In this document: piece after piece, positions 1-11,700 of the stretch
Layout: the number at the start of each line of letters is the position of its first letter
Position numbering within the stretch: position 1 is the first letter of the stretch
Assembly (NCBI GenBank): GCA_904066235.2
Contig: CAJFCV020000001.1
Location: 14,131,291 to 14,195,290 of the forward strand
DNA: 64,000 nucleotides
From: Bursaphelenchus xylophilus
Taxonomy: Eukaryota; Nematoda; Chromadorea; Rhabditida; Aphelenchoididae
Direction: 5' to 3'
The notes under the pieces: generated by a model
Seen by the model: the letters and a program-made list of their open reading frames with translations, nothing else
What the model was told of the DNA's origin: nothing
Database searches by the model: none
Program-made: the position numbers and the translations under genes

Positions 1-1036
1 CGAAAGCCGCTGCATCAGCATGTCTGGCTGATCATACTCCATCAACATAACATACAGATTTTCGGCACTGATCCCATCGCTTTTACCATTTGTTTGCGGC
101 TCCTCAACAAACTCATCGGTGAAATCGATCTTTTCCAACATCGAATTCCGCCATTGAACTTGTTCCGGATCGAATTTTATCGGGTCTGCGGGCTTCTGTC
201 CAACGGCCGAAATTGAAATCCCGAGAAGTCGTGAAGCTTCGTTTAAAATACGACTTCCTTCTCCGGGAAGCATCCCGATCTCACGGTCCAAGTCTGGCTG
301 AGATTTTTTGGTGAGGGAAACAGTCGGTGGGTCGATTAGACATGCTGGATCAAGGAGGGCTTCTTTGAAGAAATTTGCGACTTGTTCGTGTAAATGCTTG
401 ATCCCAACTAGGGTTCTGACTCCACTCACAGCTGTAGAATGATCCATAGAAAAGTCGTATAAGAATTTCAGGCGAAAACATTGGGAAAAAGGATACTTTC
501 GGCAAGAATTATATTATACTAGACATGAACAAGGTAAAAAAGGCCATTACAAATCTCTTATATTAACTAAGTGCTGAGACACACTCAAAATATCTTCGTT
601 AAGCCCTTTAGCAACAATTTCTGAGCAATGAAGACATGAATCATCATCTAAACCAAGAAAACACTAATAATAAAGCAACTCACCTTTGCACAAACTTTCC
701 GCTGTCTTCTCGCTCAGACTTTCGGATAAGTGAACTCGGAGGTACTCCAGTTCGAAAGAGTTGGGTTTATCTTGACAATCAACCAAAGCTTTGAACACAA
801 CCAGAGATTTGTACAAAACATTGTCGGCACCTAAAGTCATACAGATAAAATAAATAAAACCGCTTACCAACAACACTAACCGTCTTTTCAACAAAACTGA
901 ACAACTTTGACAGTGAGATTGCAGCGTCGACATCATCGTAGGACAGGTATTCAAAGACTTTTCGCTTGAAACGATAGTAAACATGAAGTTCGACCTTCTT
1001 GTCCTTGAATTTCAGGTCAAACGCTCTGCCCGACAT
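1..1036 (-). CDS. Conserved-looking protein of unknown function, 3' part outside window
   Basis: I do not recognise this protein. Three exons read leftwards: 868-1036 (start ATG at 1036, protein begins MSGRAFDLKF), 684-830, and 1-431 running off the window. Phases agree: each exon ends one base into a codon at a GTAAG or GTGAG donor, and the acceptors are TTTAG and CTACAG. About 248 residues are visible. They are hydrophilic and mostly helical in character, with no signal peptide and no membrane span, so a cytosolic or nuclear protein is likely. Introns are 37 and 252 bp. The gene is divergent from mcm10 with 323 bp between the two start codons, so the two may share a promoter region. The exon structure is well supported; the function is not. 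Confidence 0.75.
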
Positions 1037-1359
1037 CGAAGTAACAAATAATCCTGAAGTTTTATGTTGTAAATAACCGGCAAGTTGATAAAAATGTAGA
1101 AAAACTGAGGCAATTTTCTGAAATTTTATTTTTTTGATTTTCCGAAATTATTTGGACACTTCGCAACAAGCGAAATGTCAAACAAAAATTCTGCGGAAAA
1201 ATATTTTTTGAACTCTCTAGTGGAAGATCTTGGAGGTTTTTGCACGTTTTGAGCTAAAGATGTGATAAATTTATTGTCTTACTGCTTCTCAAAATTGTTT
1301 TCATATTATTCTTGACTTGCCTAGAAATTTTTTGATTTTTTCATAATTTTAGGTATCAA
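1037..1359. promoter_or_regulatory. Divergent intergenic region between unknown gene and mcm10
   Basis: This is the only space between two outward-facing start codons, so it should hold both promoters. No clear TATA box is visible. A TTTTAG at about 1347-1352, seven bases before the mcm10 ATG, looks like a 3' splice site and could be a spliced-leader trans-splicing acceptor or the end of an upstream leader intron. That role is inferred from nematode biology. Confidence 0.4.
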
Positions 1360-4175
1360 ATGGACTTTGCAGTAATCGGCACGGATAAACAAGTGGTTAA
1401 GGGTGCTTATGATCCATTTTTCAATATCAAAATAAAGTAAGTTTTCCTTGTTTCGTTTCTTTTTGTTTAGGTCCACCATAAATAATATAATTTCTCTTCA
1501 GTAACCCGAAAGTCTCGTTGGAAGTGTTCAATGTGTATTGTGGAAGTCTAAAGAAGATCAAGCTACGAGCTTTGACCGCGAACGTTGAGGATCCCAACTT
1601 TGTGACCATGGGTGTAGTCGTTCAATCTTCAGGGACCATGAAGAGCGCAAAAAATTCGGAATATGTGATTTGGACGCTCGACGATTTAATGGTGGGTCTT
1701 GTAGTGCTTTCTGGTTCTTTGGGAAGAGTAGTGGGACCATTCCGCCGATGTTTTCTCATTTATTCAAAAAATTTTTATATTATCCCTGCCAATTTCTAGG
1801 ACGATCGAAAAATCAAGATATTATTGTTCGGAGAAGCCGCAACTGCCCATTGGAAGATCCAGACCGGCTTCACCGTGGCTTTGACACATTTACAGCCGGC
1901 GACGAGCGATAGTCAACAAAAAAATTCAATGTTAACCTTCAAGGTGGTCAAGGATATTCAAGTGGTTGCTCTGGGATTCTGCCCGGATTATGGGATTTGT
2001 CAAGTGAGTGAATTTGACGTCTGATGCCTTTGCTGTGCGATGAGTCGTTTTTCTCTTTATTTTTTTCGGTTTTTAGGGCATGAAAAAGGACGGCGGTAGA
2101 TGCACCAACTACGTCAATATCTCGATCACTCCCAACTGTGATTTTCACATTCAACAAGCCGCCAAGAAGTTCCGATCGCAGCGCGGTGCATTCTCGGCCA
2201 TTTCCAACGAACGCCCAAAGTGTGCGACCCCAAGGGAGCCCAGACCGTTCATCTCGCAACGAGAGGATTATGGAGATGTAAAGGTGGTCAAACTGGATCA
2301 ACCCTGGTATGTTTTACAAAACTTTTTTGGAGAATCCTGGTCTATATGAATTTTATAGCACGTCAAAAGCAACGATGCGACCAGGAGACCGCGCGTTGAT
2401 CGCTTCCAGAGCTGTGAGTTTGATTTTAGGTATCAATTTTGAGTTTTCATATTTTATCTCACGGCTAGATGCTCAGAGTAGGGAAAAATTTGGCTGAAAT
2501 TTAGATGATCATGTGGCGAGACGATGAGAGATTTTTTTTGGATGGCTGAGAAAATTTTTTTTCATCTCAGGTTTTGATCGATACTATAATATTTTGTAGA
2601 TTTACCCCAAAATTTTCAGAGATTGGGGCAACGAGCTCTCACCGCATTGGCTGAAAACCAAGCCAAAGCCGTGAAAGAAGAGGAAAAGGACAGGAAACCC
2701 GAACCGGCCTCGATGAAAGCGTTTTTAGCTGTGAAAACGGTAATTTTTTTGATTTTTGATCGATTTTGGTTTTTAGAATTGGATGAATTGTTGATTTGCA
2801 GAAAGAAGAACGTCTCAAAAAAGCGATCCTAAAGGCGGGCACCCCTCAACTTGGCCGAAACACGCAAAGGGGAACAATTGCCGATCTAACCTCACCTCAA
2901 AAACCAATACTAACCAAACGACCTCTACCGCAGAAGGAATCCGCGGCTAGGGTGAGGAATTGCCCTCGTAATTGAATTAGCCTTCTGTTTTCAGCTAAAA
3001 GCCGCCGCGATTTTCAAGAAATCGTTGGAAAAAACGGGAAAAGTCGACGGCCGAACGGCCCAAAAACGAAAAGCCGACAACGAAGAGGACATGCCCTTGG
3101 CGAAGAAACAAAATTTGCTGACGAGCACGGAGAAGCAGGCGGGCAATCTGGACGAAAGAATCAAAAAGTTGTTGGCCAGAAAGTCGACTCATCAGAAAGA
3201 TGTTGATCAGGAGGTCCAAGAACGAGAAAATCGGTATTTTCAACAAAAGGAAGTGGAGGAAAAGGTGGAGGGAAGAATGACAACACTCATGGAGATGAAA
3301 GACGTCAATGTGGTGACTTGTAAAGTGGTAAGTGGTGTGTTAGTTGGGTTGGGAGGGGATTCTTGGTTGTACTAGGCAGCTGAAAGGGAAGAGGAATTGA
3401 AGGTGATTTGACGATTAAATTGAGATAAATGACGATGCATAAGGAAGATGATGGGTAAAACTTTCTATATTTATTTTGCGTAAGAGTTTAGGATCGTTTG
3501 CGTTGGGTTAAAAGGGAATTTTATATTGTACTAGGTGTCTGGATGGAGAAAGTGGAATTGAAGGTGTTTGTGTGATAAAATTGGGATCGATGTTGAATAC
3601 GAGGGAAGCTAGTAGGTGGTGCTACGAACTAAAGCTATTTTAAGTTGTTTTTTTTTCTTGTTATTTCGGCTTAAAACTTGGTTTTATATTGTACTAGACA
3701 GGTGGAAGGTGAAAATTGATTTTTGAAATTATTTGGGCGGGAAATTGGTTCCAATATGGGGTATTTAGAAGGTAATTTGTCCAAGAATAAAGTCCAATAA
3801 AAAAGTTTCCGAAAAATTTGATGCCTGTTATGTTAGACGTCATTTTTAGTGCGATTACACGGCTCCAACGCCCGCGGATCTTTGCCAACAATTGTGCCAT
3901 GAACTGGTCCGTCATAAAGCCCGGAAACGATGGTTCAAATGCAAAGAATGTCAAGTGAGAGCGGCGGTGTACACGATGTTACCCACCAAGCCATGCACGG
4001 TAAGTTACAACGCAAACCAAGAATTTTTTTTAATGGGTTTGAATGTAAAACAATGTGCTTTTAGAAGTGCGGTGCCAAAAATTTCGAACGAGTCGCCATG
4101 AAAGACGAAAAGAAGGTCCAGCTCCGCCCGAACCTCGAAATCCGCGGAGAGGAACGGAAATTTGTCAATTTTTAA
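1360..4175 (+). CDS. mcm10: MCM10 replication initiation factor
   Basis: Mcm10 binds DNA and polymerase alpha and activates the CMG helicase at replication origins in the nucleus. Ten exons (1360-1436, 1502-1691, 1800-2003, 2077-2306, 2359-2413, 2620-2739, 2802-2951, 2995-3327, 3850-3999, 4065-4175) give 539 residues in a closed frame. The internal OB-fold region is recognisable (DPFFNIKIKNP, FVTMGVV, WTLDDL, ILLFGEA, HWKIQTG). It is followed by the CCCH zinc knuckle (C in GICQ, C in GGRC, C and H in NCDFH). The C-terminal zinc region holds CKVC and a CKEC...CTKC finger. It is shorter than the vertebrate protein and lacks a long N-terminal region, so an upstream exon may be missing. The 522-bp eighth intron contains a degenerate tandem repeat. 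A broken inverted copy of exons 6-8 lies at 13.1-14.1 kb. Confidence 0.93.
3366..3722. repeat. Degenerate tandem repeat (unit about 165 bp) in mcm10 intron 8
   Basis: Three starts of the same unit are seen near 3366, 3530 and 3694. Each begins with TTGTACTAG followed by a G/A-rich stretch, and the first two share GGAATTGAAGGTG. Units end with a TTTATA-type stretch just before the next TTGTACTAG. The block is also present in the inverted copy at 13.1-13.5 kb, so it predates that duplication. Confidence 0.65.
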
Positions 4176-4562
4176 CATTTTTTAAATGATTATCATATTT
4201 TGAATTGCATCAAATGCACATGTAGAACTTGAGTTTAATTTATTTTCGAATAATTGTAAATTAAATTCGGAGTTTTTGCCTTTCAAGCCCAAATTTTTCC
4301 GCGTCCCCACCTTTCGGATCGAGACTTGTTCGGGTCAGCACAAAATCGATCGGTATGGCAGGTGGATACCCAAAAAAAGGTTGTAGGAAGCGCTTACGAG
4401 GCCTGGAAAAGCCATTAGATGGAAGTCAAGAATCCCGGGATTCTTGACTGTTGACGTAGTCAAAAAAAAAAAAAGTTTGAGTGTTGACCCAGTCAAAAAA
4501 GTTTGACTAGGAGAGGCTCCGAGTCAGGATTTGCAACAAGTTTTGATAAGGGGGCGGGCCCA
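4176..4562. other. Intergenic, 3' flank of mcm10
   Basis: No gene is visible. There is a small hairpin, AATCCCGGGATT, near 4431-4442, and short repeats of GTTGACNNAGTCAAAAAA near 4450-4510. A CTTTCGGATCGAGACTTG stretch near 4310 resembles the termini of the nested element in gene B intron 4. Confidence 0.4.
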
Positions 4563-4938
4563 CACTTGCGGGCAACCACTTTGCGGGCAGCTTGAAAAAC
4601 AACGGAGATTCTGCGGACATGTTATGAAATCAGCCAAAATTTGCTGACAACTGGAAATTCAAACGATGGGTTTGACGATTAGATGTTGCCGATTAAGTTT
4701 CCAGGTGTACAAGTGGCTTGAATAGTTACCATAAGCTTATCCAGGCATTTTTTACCATTTTTTGAAAACAAACTCCCATAACTTTGAAAGCAGTGGATGA
4801 ATTTAATAGATTTGTGTACTTATCAGTACCAGGGAGTTGTCAATGTAAAATTTCTATCGTACTACGTAGATTACGGGAGGGAAATCGTAATTCTAATCAA
4901 AAAATGTCGGCTGCCCGCAAAGTGGTTGCCCGCAAGTG
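4563..4938. mobile_element. Non-autonomous inverted-repeat element (MITE), 376 bp
   Basis: The two ends are inverted copies over about 28 bp: CACTTGCGGGCAACCACTTT... on the left and its complement ending GTTGCCCGCAAGTG on the right. There is no open reading frame of note inside. A related single end, in the opposite orientation, is present at about 39475-39640. Confidence 0.75.
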
Positions 4939-5169
4939 TCGCGACGCCGATAAGGGCCCCTCGAATTACTAACGCACAAGTCTTATATCTTACAAGGAAA
5001 ATGCTTTTATGGGGGCTCCTACTTTTGGACGAGGCATACCTCAAAAAATTCCTGTGATCACGCTGATCAAGGATATGTAAATATAAGCTGCCCATTTAGG
5101 TTTTTAGGGGTGAAAAATCCATCGCAAGTTAATTTAAAACAGAGTTTTTTACAAACTGAAGCTTCCCTC
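4939..5169. repeat. Dispersed repeat fragment
   Basis: The stretch around 5003-5075 (TTTTATGGGGGCTCCTACTT, then a CTGATCAAG) recurs at about 12833-12890. It is not coding as far as I can see. Confidence 0.5.
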
Positions 5170-7660
5170 CAAGGGGCCCGGACATTGTTGCAACGACCAT
5201 CACCAAATTTCTTGAAACTTGGCCAGTAGAAGGGCCTGAGCATGTTGATGAAAAGCGAAGAAGGGTTTCGCGAAATTTCAATCAGTCCGGGATTACTGTA
5301 ACAATTTGGGTTTTGTAAAGCAGCCGCTGTCGTGGGCCGATCGACAGCCCTACGGGGCTGAAACTTCCTGTCTGTATGTTTTCGAGCATGGCCAACATTT
5401 TTCTAATTGAAACTTTTTTTGTATCTTTTCGTCTTTCGGTAGTACCGTAATCGTCATGATACCATATCGATTACTGTAAAAAATTGGAGCGAGTGTAACA
5501 AATTTTTAAACTTGATTATAAAAGTTGGACACCCTTCCCGTAAAATAAGACAATAAAATCAAAAATAAAAATATAAGTTTTTGAGATATAAGCGTTCAAA
5601 GTTGCTATGTTCGGTTACTGTAGGACCAAAATAGAGACGATCAATTTTTAAACTTTTCCATTAATCGCTACGGTTCACATATTAATAGAATGACATAAGA
5701 GGAATGTTTTCAGGTTGAAAAATTAATAATTGAGTTTTTATTTTAGGGTTTATACAAAGGTTACTGTAATTTCCAACTTTTATTAAGTTCGCTAACAATT
5801 TTATTGGAATGACGAATTTAGACAAGCTATCCGGGTCAGAAACGCGCATACATCATGGAAGACAGAAATCAGAATCGTAATACTACCTATTCCTGAAATA
5901 GTGGGAGATTACGGTAGCCGTACCCACTTTTTTCGCCGCTTGGCCGCGGCATTCTTTGGGACAGTTAGTGTAACAACTTTTGAGGCCTGAAATTCATTCA
6001 GGATGGATAGAAGAGTATTTCAGCAAAAAATCGCGAAAATAAAAATATAAGTTTTTGAGAAAATCCTGGATTACGGTCATTTTAGGGGGTTTTTGGGCCG
6101 TCTGGCCGCGGCATTCTTTGGAGCTGCTAGTGTAACAACTTTTGAAGCCTGAAATTCATTCAGCATGGATAGAAGAGTATTTCAGCAAAAAATCGCGAAA
6201 ATAAAAATATAAGTTTTTGAGAAAATCCTGGATTACGGTCATTTTAGGGTGCTTTTGGGCCGTCTGGCCGCGGCATTCTTTGGAGCTACTAGTGTAACCA
6301 GATTTGAGACTGGAAATTTGTTCAGAATATATAGGAGAGTCTTTAAGAAAAAATAGGGAAAATAAAAGTATAAGTTTTTGAGAAAATCCGAAATTACGGT
6401 CATTATAGGGGATTTTCTGTCCGGAACTACCGTAATCCGGGATTTTTTCAAAAACTTATACTTTTATTTTCTCGATTTTTTGCTGAAATACTTCCCTTGT
6501 CATGCTGAGTAAATTTCAATACTCAAAAGTTGTTACACTAGCAGCTCCAAAGAATGCCGCGGCCAGACGGCTCAAAAACCCCCTAAAATGACCGTAATCC
6601 AGGATTTTCTCAAAAACTTATATTTTTATTTTCGCGATTTTTTGCTGAAATACTCTTCTATCCATCCTGAATGAATTTCAGGCCTCAAAAGTTGTTACAC
6701 TAGCAGCTCCAAAGAATGCCGCGGCCAGACGGCTCAAAAACCCCCTAAAATGACCGTAATCCAGGATTTTCTCAAAAACTTATATTTTTATTTTCGCGAT
6801 TTTTTGCTGAAATACTCTTCTATCCATCCTGAATGAATTTCAGGCCTCAAAAGTTGTTACACTAACTGTCCCAAAGAATGCCGCGGCCAAGCGGCGAAAA
6901 AAGTGGGTACGGCTACCGTAATCTCCCACTATTTCAGGAATAGGTAGTATTACGATTCTGATTTCTGTCTTCCATGATGTATGCGCGTTTCTGACCCGGA
7001 TAGCTTGTCTAAATTCGTCATTCCAATAAAATTGTTAGCGAACTTAATAAAAGTTGGAAATTACAGTAACCTTTGTAAACCCTAAAATAAAAGCTCAATT
7101 ATTAATTTTTCAACCTGAAAACATTCCTCTTATGTCATTCTATTAATATGTGAACCGTAGCGATTAATGGAAAAGTTTAAAAATTGATCGTCTCTATTTT
7201 GGTCCTACAGTAACCGAACATAGCAACTTTGAACGCTTATATCTCAAAAACTTATATTTTTATTTTTGATTTTTTTGTCTTATTTTACGGGAAGGGTGTC
7301 CAACTTTTATAATCAGGTTTGAAAACTTGTTACACTCTTTCCAATTTTCGGCAGTAATCGATATGGTATCATGAGGTTACGGTACTACCGAAAGACGAAA
7401 AGATACAAAAAAAGTTTCAATTAGAAAAATGTTGGCCATGTTCGAAAACATACAGACAAGAAGTTTCAGATCCGTAGAGCGGTCACCTGGTTCACGACAA
7501 GGGCCGCTTTATAAAACACAAAATGTTACAGTAATCCCGAAATAATGCAAATTTTGGGAAAACGTTTGACGCTTTTGATATATGCCCTGTGGGTGTTCTA
7601 TGAGCCAAATTTGAAGAAATTCGGTGATGGTCACCGCAACAATGTCCGGGCCATGCTTCA
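5170..7660. repeat. 2.5-kb inverted repeat with internal tandem units
   Basis: The left arm (about 5170-6398) and right arm (about 6427-7660) are inverted copies with a spacer of roughly 28 bp. Near the centre each arm holds two to three tandem units of about 170 bp. Each unit contains CCGCGGCATTCTTTGGAGCT, GTGTAACAACTTTTGA and AAAATATAAGTTTTTGAGA. The outer parts match too: CCCGGACATTGTTGCAACGA at about 5178 on the left corresponds to the complement near 7640 on the right. GTTACTGTAA-like words recur. No coding potential was found. The arms are very similar but not identical. Confidence 0.9.
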
Positions 7661-7949
7661 CTTTGTAAAGTCCGTTTTAAAGTCCTATATAAACCCCTTT
7701 TCGCTTAATTTTTCACAAGTTTACAAATTTCCTTTTAGCTTAAAATGATGTTTCTTGAGTTTCTAAGGCATAACAAATCAGTTTTGGCACAAAAATTTAT
7801 TTTTCAGACCTTTTGCTGACAAATCTTTTGCACTTTCCGCGGAAAGTGCAAAAGAAAGCCACGGACAATTTATTTTATTTTTAATCAATAAGTGACATTT
7901 TGTTGTGAACGAATCGACAAAAAGGAGGGCGGGAAATTTTTTCGGGAAA
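7661..7949. other. Intergenic, nothing recognised
   Basis: AT-rich sequence without a gene. The only structure is a short inverted repeat, TTTGCACTTTCCGCGGAAAG followed by TGCAAA, near 7828-7852. Confidence 0.4.
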
Positions 7950-8762
7950 ATGTTTTTCGCATAGAAATAAAAATGCTTTTTCTTAGAAAACTTATTTTTA
8001 GAAAAAATGATTTTTTTTCATAGAAAAAAACATTTTTATTTTAGAAAAGAATGGTTTTTCCTTAGAAAGTGCAACTTTTAGTAAATTTGTGTATAATAAT
8101 AACAAAAATTGATTTTAAACAGTAACTAGTAGTAAACTTTGTTAAGTAATGGGGTAAAATAGTAAGAGTAGTAACTTTTTGAGTGGATATTGGGGACTGG
8201 GGTATTCGATGGTGCTGATTTCGAAAACATAGTTCGTTTTCTGTGATTTTGACTTTTTTCTTAAGTAGTACTGTAAAGTTAGTATCAATTTTGAATTTTT
8301 TGATTAATTTTTTAATTGAGTATTCCTTCTAGTTCGTCAGAATTTGTTTGAAGTCATATAAGGGTAAACCCAAGTATGAGCAATAAATCGATTTCAATCG
8401 ACATTGAGGCATAAACAATACAAATTGTTACTAATTTACAGTACTACTTAAGAAAAAAGTCAAAATCACAAAAAAACAAGCTATGTTTTCGAAATCAGAA
8501 CCATCGAATATCCCAGTACCAAATATTCACTCAAAAAGTTACTACTCTTACTATTTTACCCCATTACTTAACAAAGTTTACTACTAGTTACTGTTTAAAA
8601 TCAATTTTTGTTATTATTATACACAAATTTACTAAAAGTTGCACTTTCTAAGGAAAAACCATTCTTTTCTAAAATAAAAATGTTTTTTTCTATGAAAAAA
8701 ATCATTTTTTCTAAAAATAAGTTTTCTAAGAAAAAGCATTTTTATTTCTATGCAAAAAACAT
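7950..8762. repeat. 0.8-kb inverted repeat (foldback element)
   Basis: The arms, about 390 bp each, pair around a centre near 8355. Examples are GCATAGAAATAAAAATGCTT on the left and its complement ending near 8755. The internal segment with GGTGCTGATTTCGAAAAC and TTAAGTAGTACTGT is shared with elements at 19.4-19.5, 20.2 and 47.7-48.4 kb. The element sits 17 bp past the stop codon of gene A, where the paralogous gene B instead continues into its kinase exons. Confidence 0.88.
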
Positions 8763-8779
8763 AGACCCAATTTTTTCTT

Positions 8780-11700
8780 CTATTTTGGATTGACGTGCGG
8801 TCCTCCTTTCTTGTCCTTGTGTCGTCGAATGAGAAAAACGGTCAGTCCTATCAGCAGTAAGAGGAACACCAGCGCTCCACCAATACCTCCTCCTATCATC
8901 GCCCAATTTGTCTTGGGTTCATCTTGGACCGTGACATCCTCAGAAGATCTAAAAAAAATAAATCACAGAAAGGGAAGACTCACTCACGATCTTCTGTTCG
9001 GATTGTAGAGGTAATTGATGTAGGTGTTGTTCAAATACTCGGTTACCTCAGGATCAGGTTGCTTACATCTTTCCACCGAAAATTTAATAAGAATGTAATT
9101 CTGAAAACAAGAATTAGATTACAAACATGTAAAACAAAAACAATTTTGGAAAAAGTTCCTTATTTTGGCCACAACAAAGGTACTCCGCGAACTGCGCCCA
9201 AGCTTGGGCACTAATGTTAGGAAAAAACGCTTCGACCTAGCAGGCACTGAATTACTATAATAGCTCTATAGTTTTAAGGGTACATACGAAGGCTGTGACG
9301 GCTCATTTAGTTCCACATGGAGGCAATAAGTTTAGTTCCGGACATGTTTCATCGTATAACGTGTAAAATCACAGGCTGCAGCCGTTTTTGAAGGGTAAGG
9401 TGGTACGTAAAAAGGAAGGTACCTCACTAACTAAATCCACTGTCCGGGCATTGACAACGAAGAATTGAGCGTGCACGCTAAATTTGGGCTAATTCCGACC
9501 AGTTTCCGCAAAGTTACAAGTTCTGGCCAAAATAAGGAACTTTTACCACAATTTTTTTTCACTTACTAATGGAAAAAGTAGGAAGTTCTTTGAATTCAAC
9601 TTGAATTTATCGTCCTTTGCGCATTCCGACGGTTTCCAAACGCGATCCGCAGCCCAATCTATTTCTTTGCAGACGTCCTCTCCCTGATTTTTGAAGACAA
9701 TCTTGTCTCCAAACACTGCTAGCTTGCTCGAGCAGTTGTACTGGTCCAGGATTTCGGGTAAGTACCCGGCAAGATGGGTTCCGTTCAATTTGAACGGCAA
9801 AACAGGTGTGTCCTCACACCCAACCCTCACCAAATCAGGCCCCAAAATTTCGTAAAATGTTTTTTCCGCGCAGTACCTTCGCTCGAAAACTTTGTTGAAT
9901 ACGGGGCAGAGCCTGCAAAGTCACAGATGAGTCACCTCAGAGGCGTGCAGAGGTCGACTCTCTGCCTTGCCCCCCCCCCCCCCCTGTTCCCTTTCTTGTT
10001 GTAAAAATCTGCATGGTACTAAAAAAATGTACATTTTTAGTTTTCTTATCAAACACCAGACATTGCCTACAAAAAAATATTGTCAAAATAAAGCCCTACA
10101 TATCATCCTTGGATCCAGAAACTGCGGTGATAAGCTCGTCTTCTTCCAGCGACAAGTGAATGCGGTAACTTTCCAGGCCTGTCTTTTTGTCAACCAAGTC
10201 CAACTTCTCGTGACTGAAAGTAAAATTTGATGTTGATAAATCTTTCTCAAGTTCATCGCTCGCACACTAAATGCGTCACATGTAATCCCTCAGAACTTCA
10301 CTTCCTAATCTTCCAGCGAAGCAAAGTGGCGGACCTGATACGGTGGCAAAAAACGTACCATTTTGCGTCCGGGAAGTATCAAAAACGCAGCAAAATACCT
10401 CACTCTCGAACTAAAAAACTCCACAAAATTAGGGTCACCTACTTACTACAGGGTGGGCCACTCGAAACTGACAAGTTGTTTCTTTGAATTTAAAAAAAAA
10501 CGTTTATAACCCACGGTTGCCCAAATAGACTAAAATCGGAGAAAAAAACGGACACGGCCTTCGCAGCTCGCGCCCTATCCTTTAAAAATTGCTGAGAAGT
10601 GCCCCTTAAAGTTGATGCTCAAAAAGTACAAAGCGCTTATTATCACATAAAACAATCTTGATAAATATTTTCTTTGAATGTCTGTCATCTATTTAAGCTA
10701 TCATTCATATCGTTGCCATTTCTGAATCGGGAAATCTGGGCCCCTCAATATCAGCAATTTTGATGTATCTTGTACAACATGTATACATTCGAAGAAGCGA
10801 AGTGAACAAAATTCCATCTATAATTCCATGGGAATGTTGCAGATGATGCTCCAAAAAAAGTTTCGTCCAAATTGGACAATTTTTTGGGGTACTTCAACGT
10901 TTCCCACTGCAAATGGAGCATTGCCTACTTGTGGAGCCCCAGTTCTCTTTGAAAAACCATAAATTTGTTGGTTTCTTTGTGTTAATTAACACAGTTGTTA
11001 GTCTATTAGTAGGCTAGATACTCTTTACAGCTTCAGGAATGAGAAAACAAAAGTTATGTTGAAATTTGTAAAAAAGTGACAAACAGGTCCCCATGTACAA
11101 TATCCCATAACATAGGCAAATAATAGAATTTTTTTAAAAACATCTACAATTCCACAACAAACCTATTGAACGGTGTATACGCAAATTTTCAGACCTCTAG
11201 GACAATTTTTTGACACACTTCAACGTTTCCCATTGATTTAAGGTGAAATTTTGTACTTTTTAATTCTATCGTTTTGCGATCCCCCGTGAGGGGAAGAAGG
11301 TCGATTAACAATTTCCTAGTTCTAAAAACATCAAAACATGCTTATGGGTGCTTATTGGACTCGTCTTAATCCAATTTTATCAAAAGTAAATATTGATGAT
11401 AATAGGTATGTAATGTGACTTGCCACAACAAGCTAAGATGTCTGATTTTTGAAAAATGCATCTACAACTCCACAGAAAACCGCCTGATGCCTATATGGTC
11501 TAAATTTCAGCTTTCTAAACCGAGGTTTTGACCATGTTCAACGTTTCCCACTAGGCAAGCTCAATATCTGGAAATTACAAATTTCGTAAATTATATAAAA
11601 TAAGCCTTAGTGTAAGGTAATGCAGGGTGTATATGACACTTATTAGCTAGTCTTTTCGATTGAAGACAACTTTCAACATTGCATCATTCAAAAATATTGA

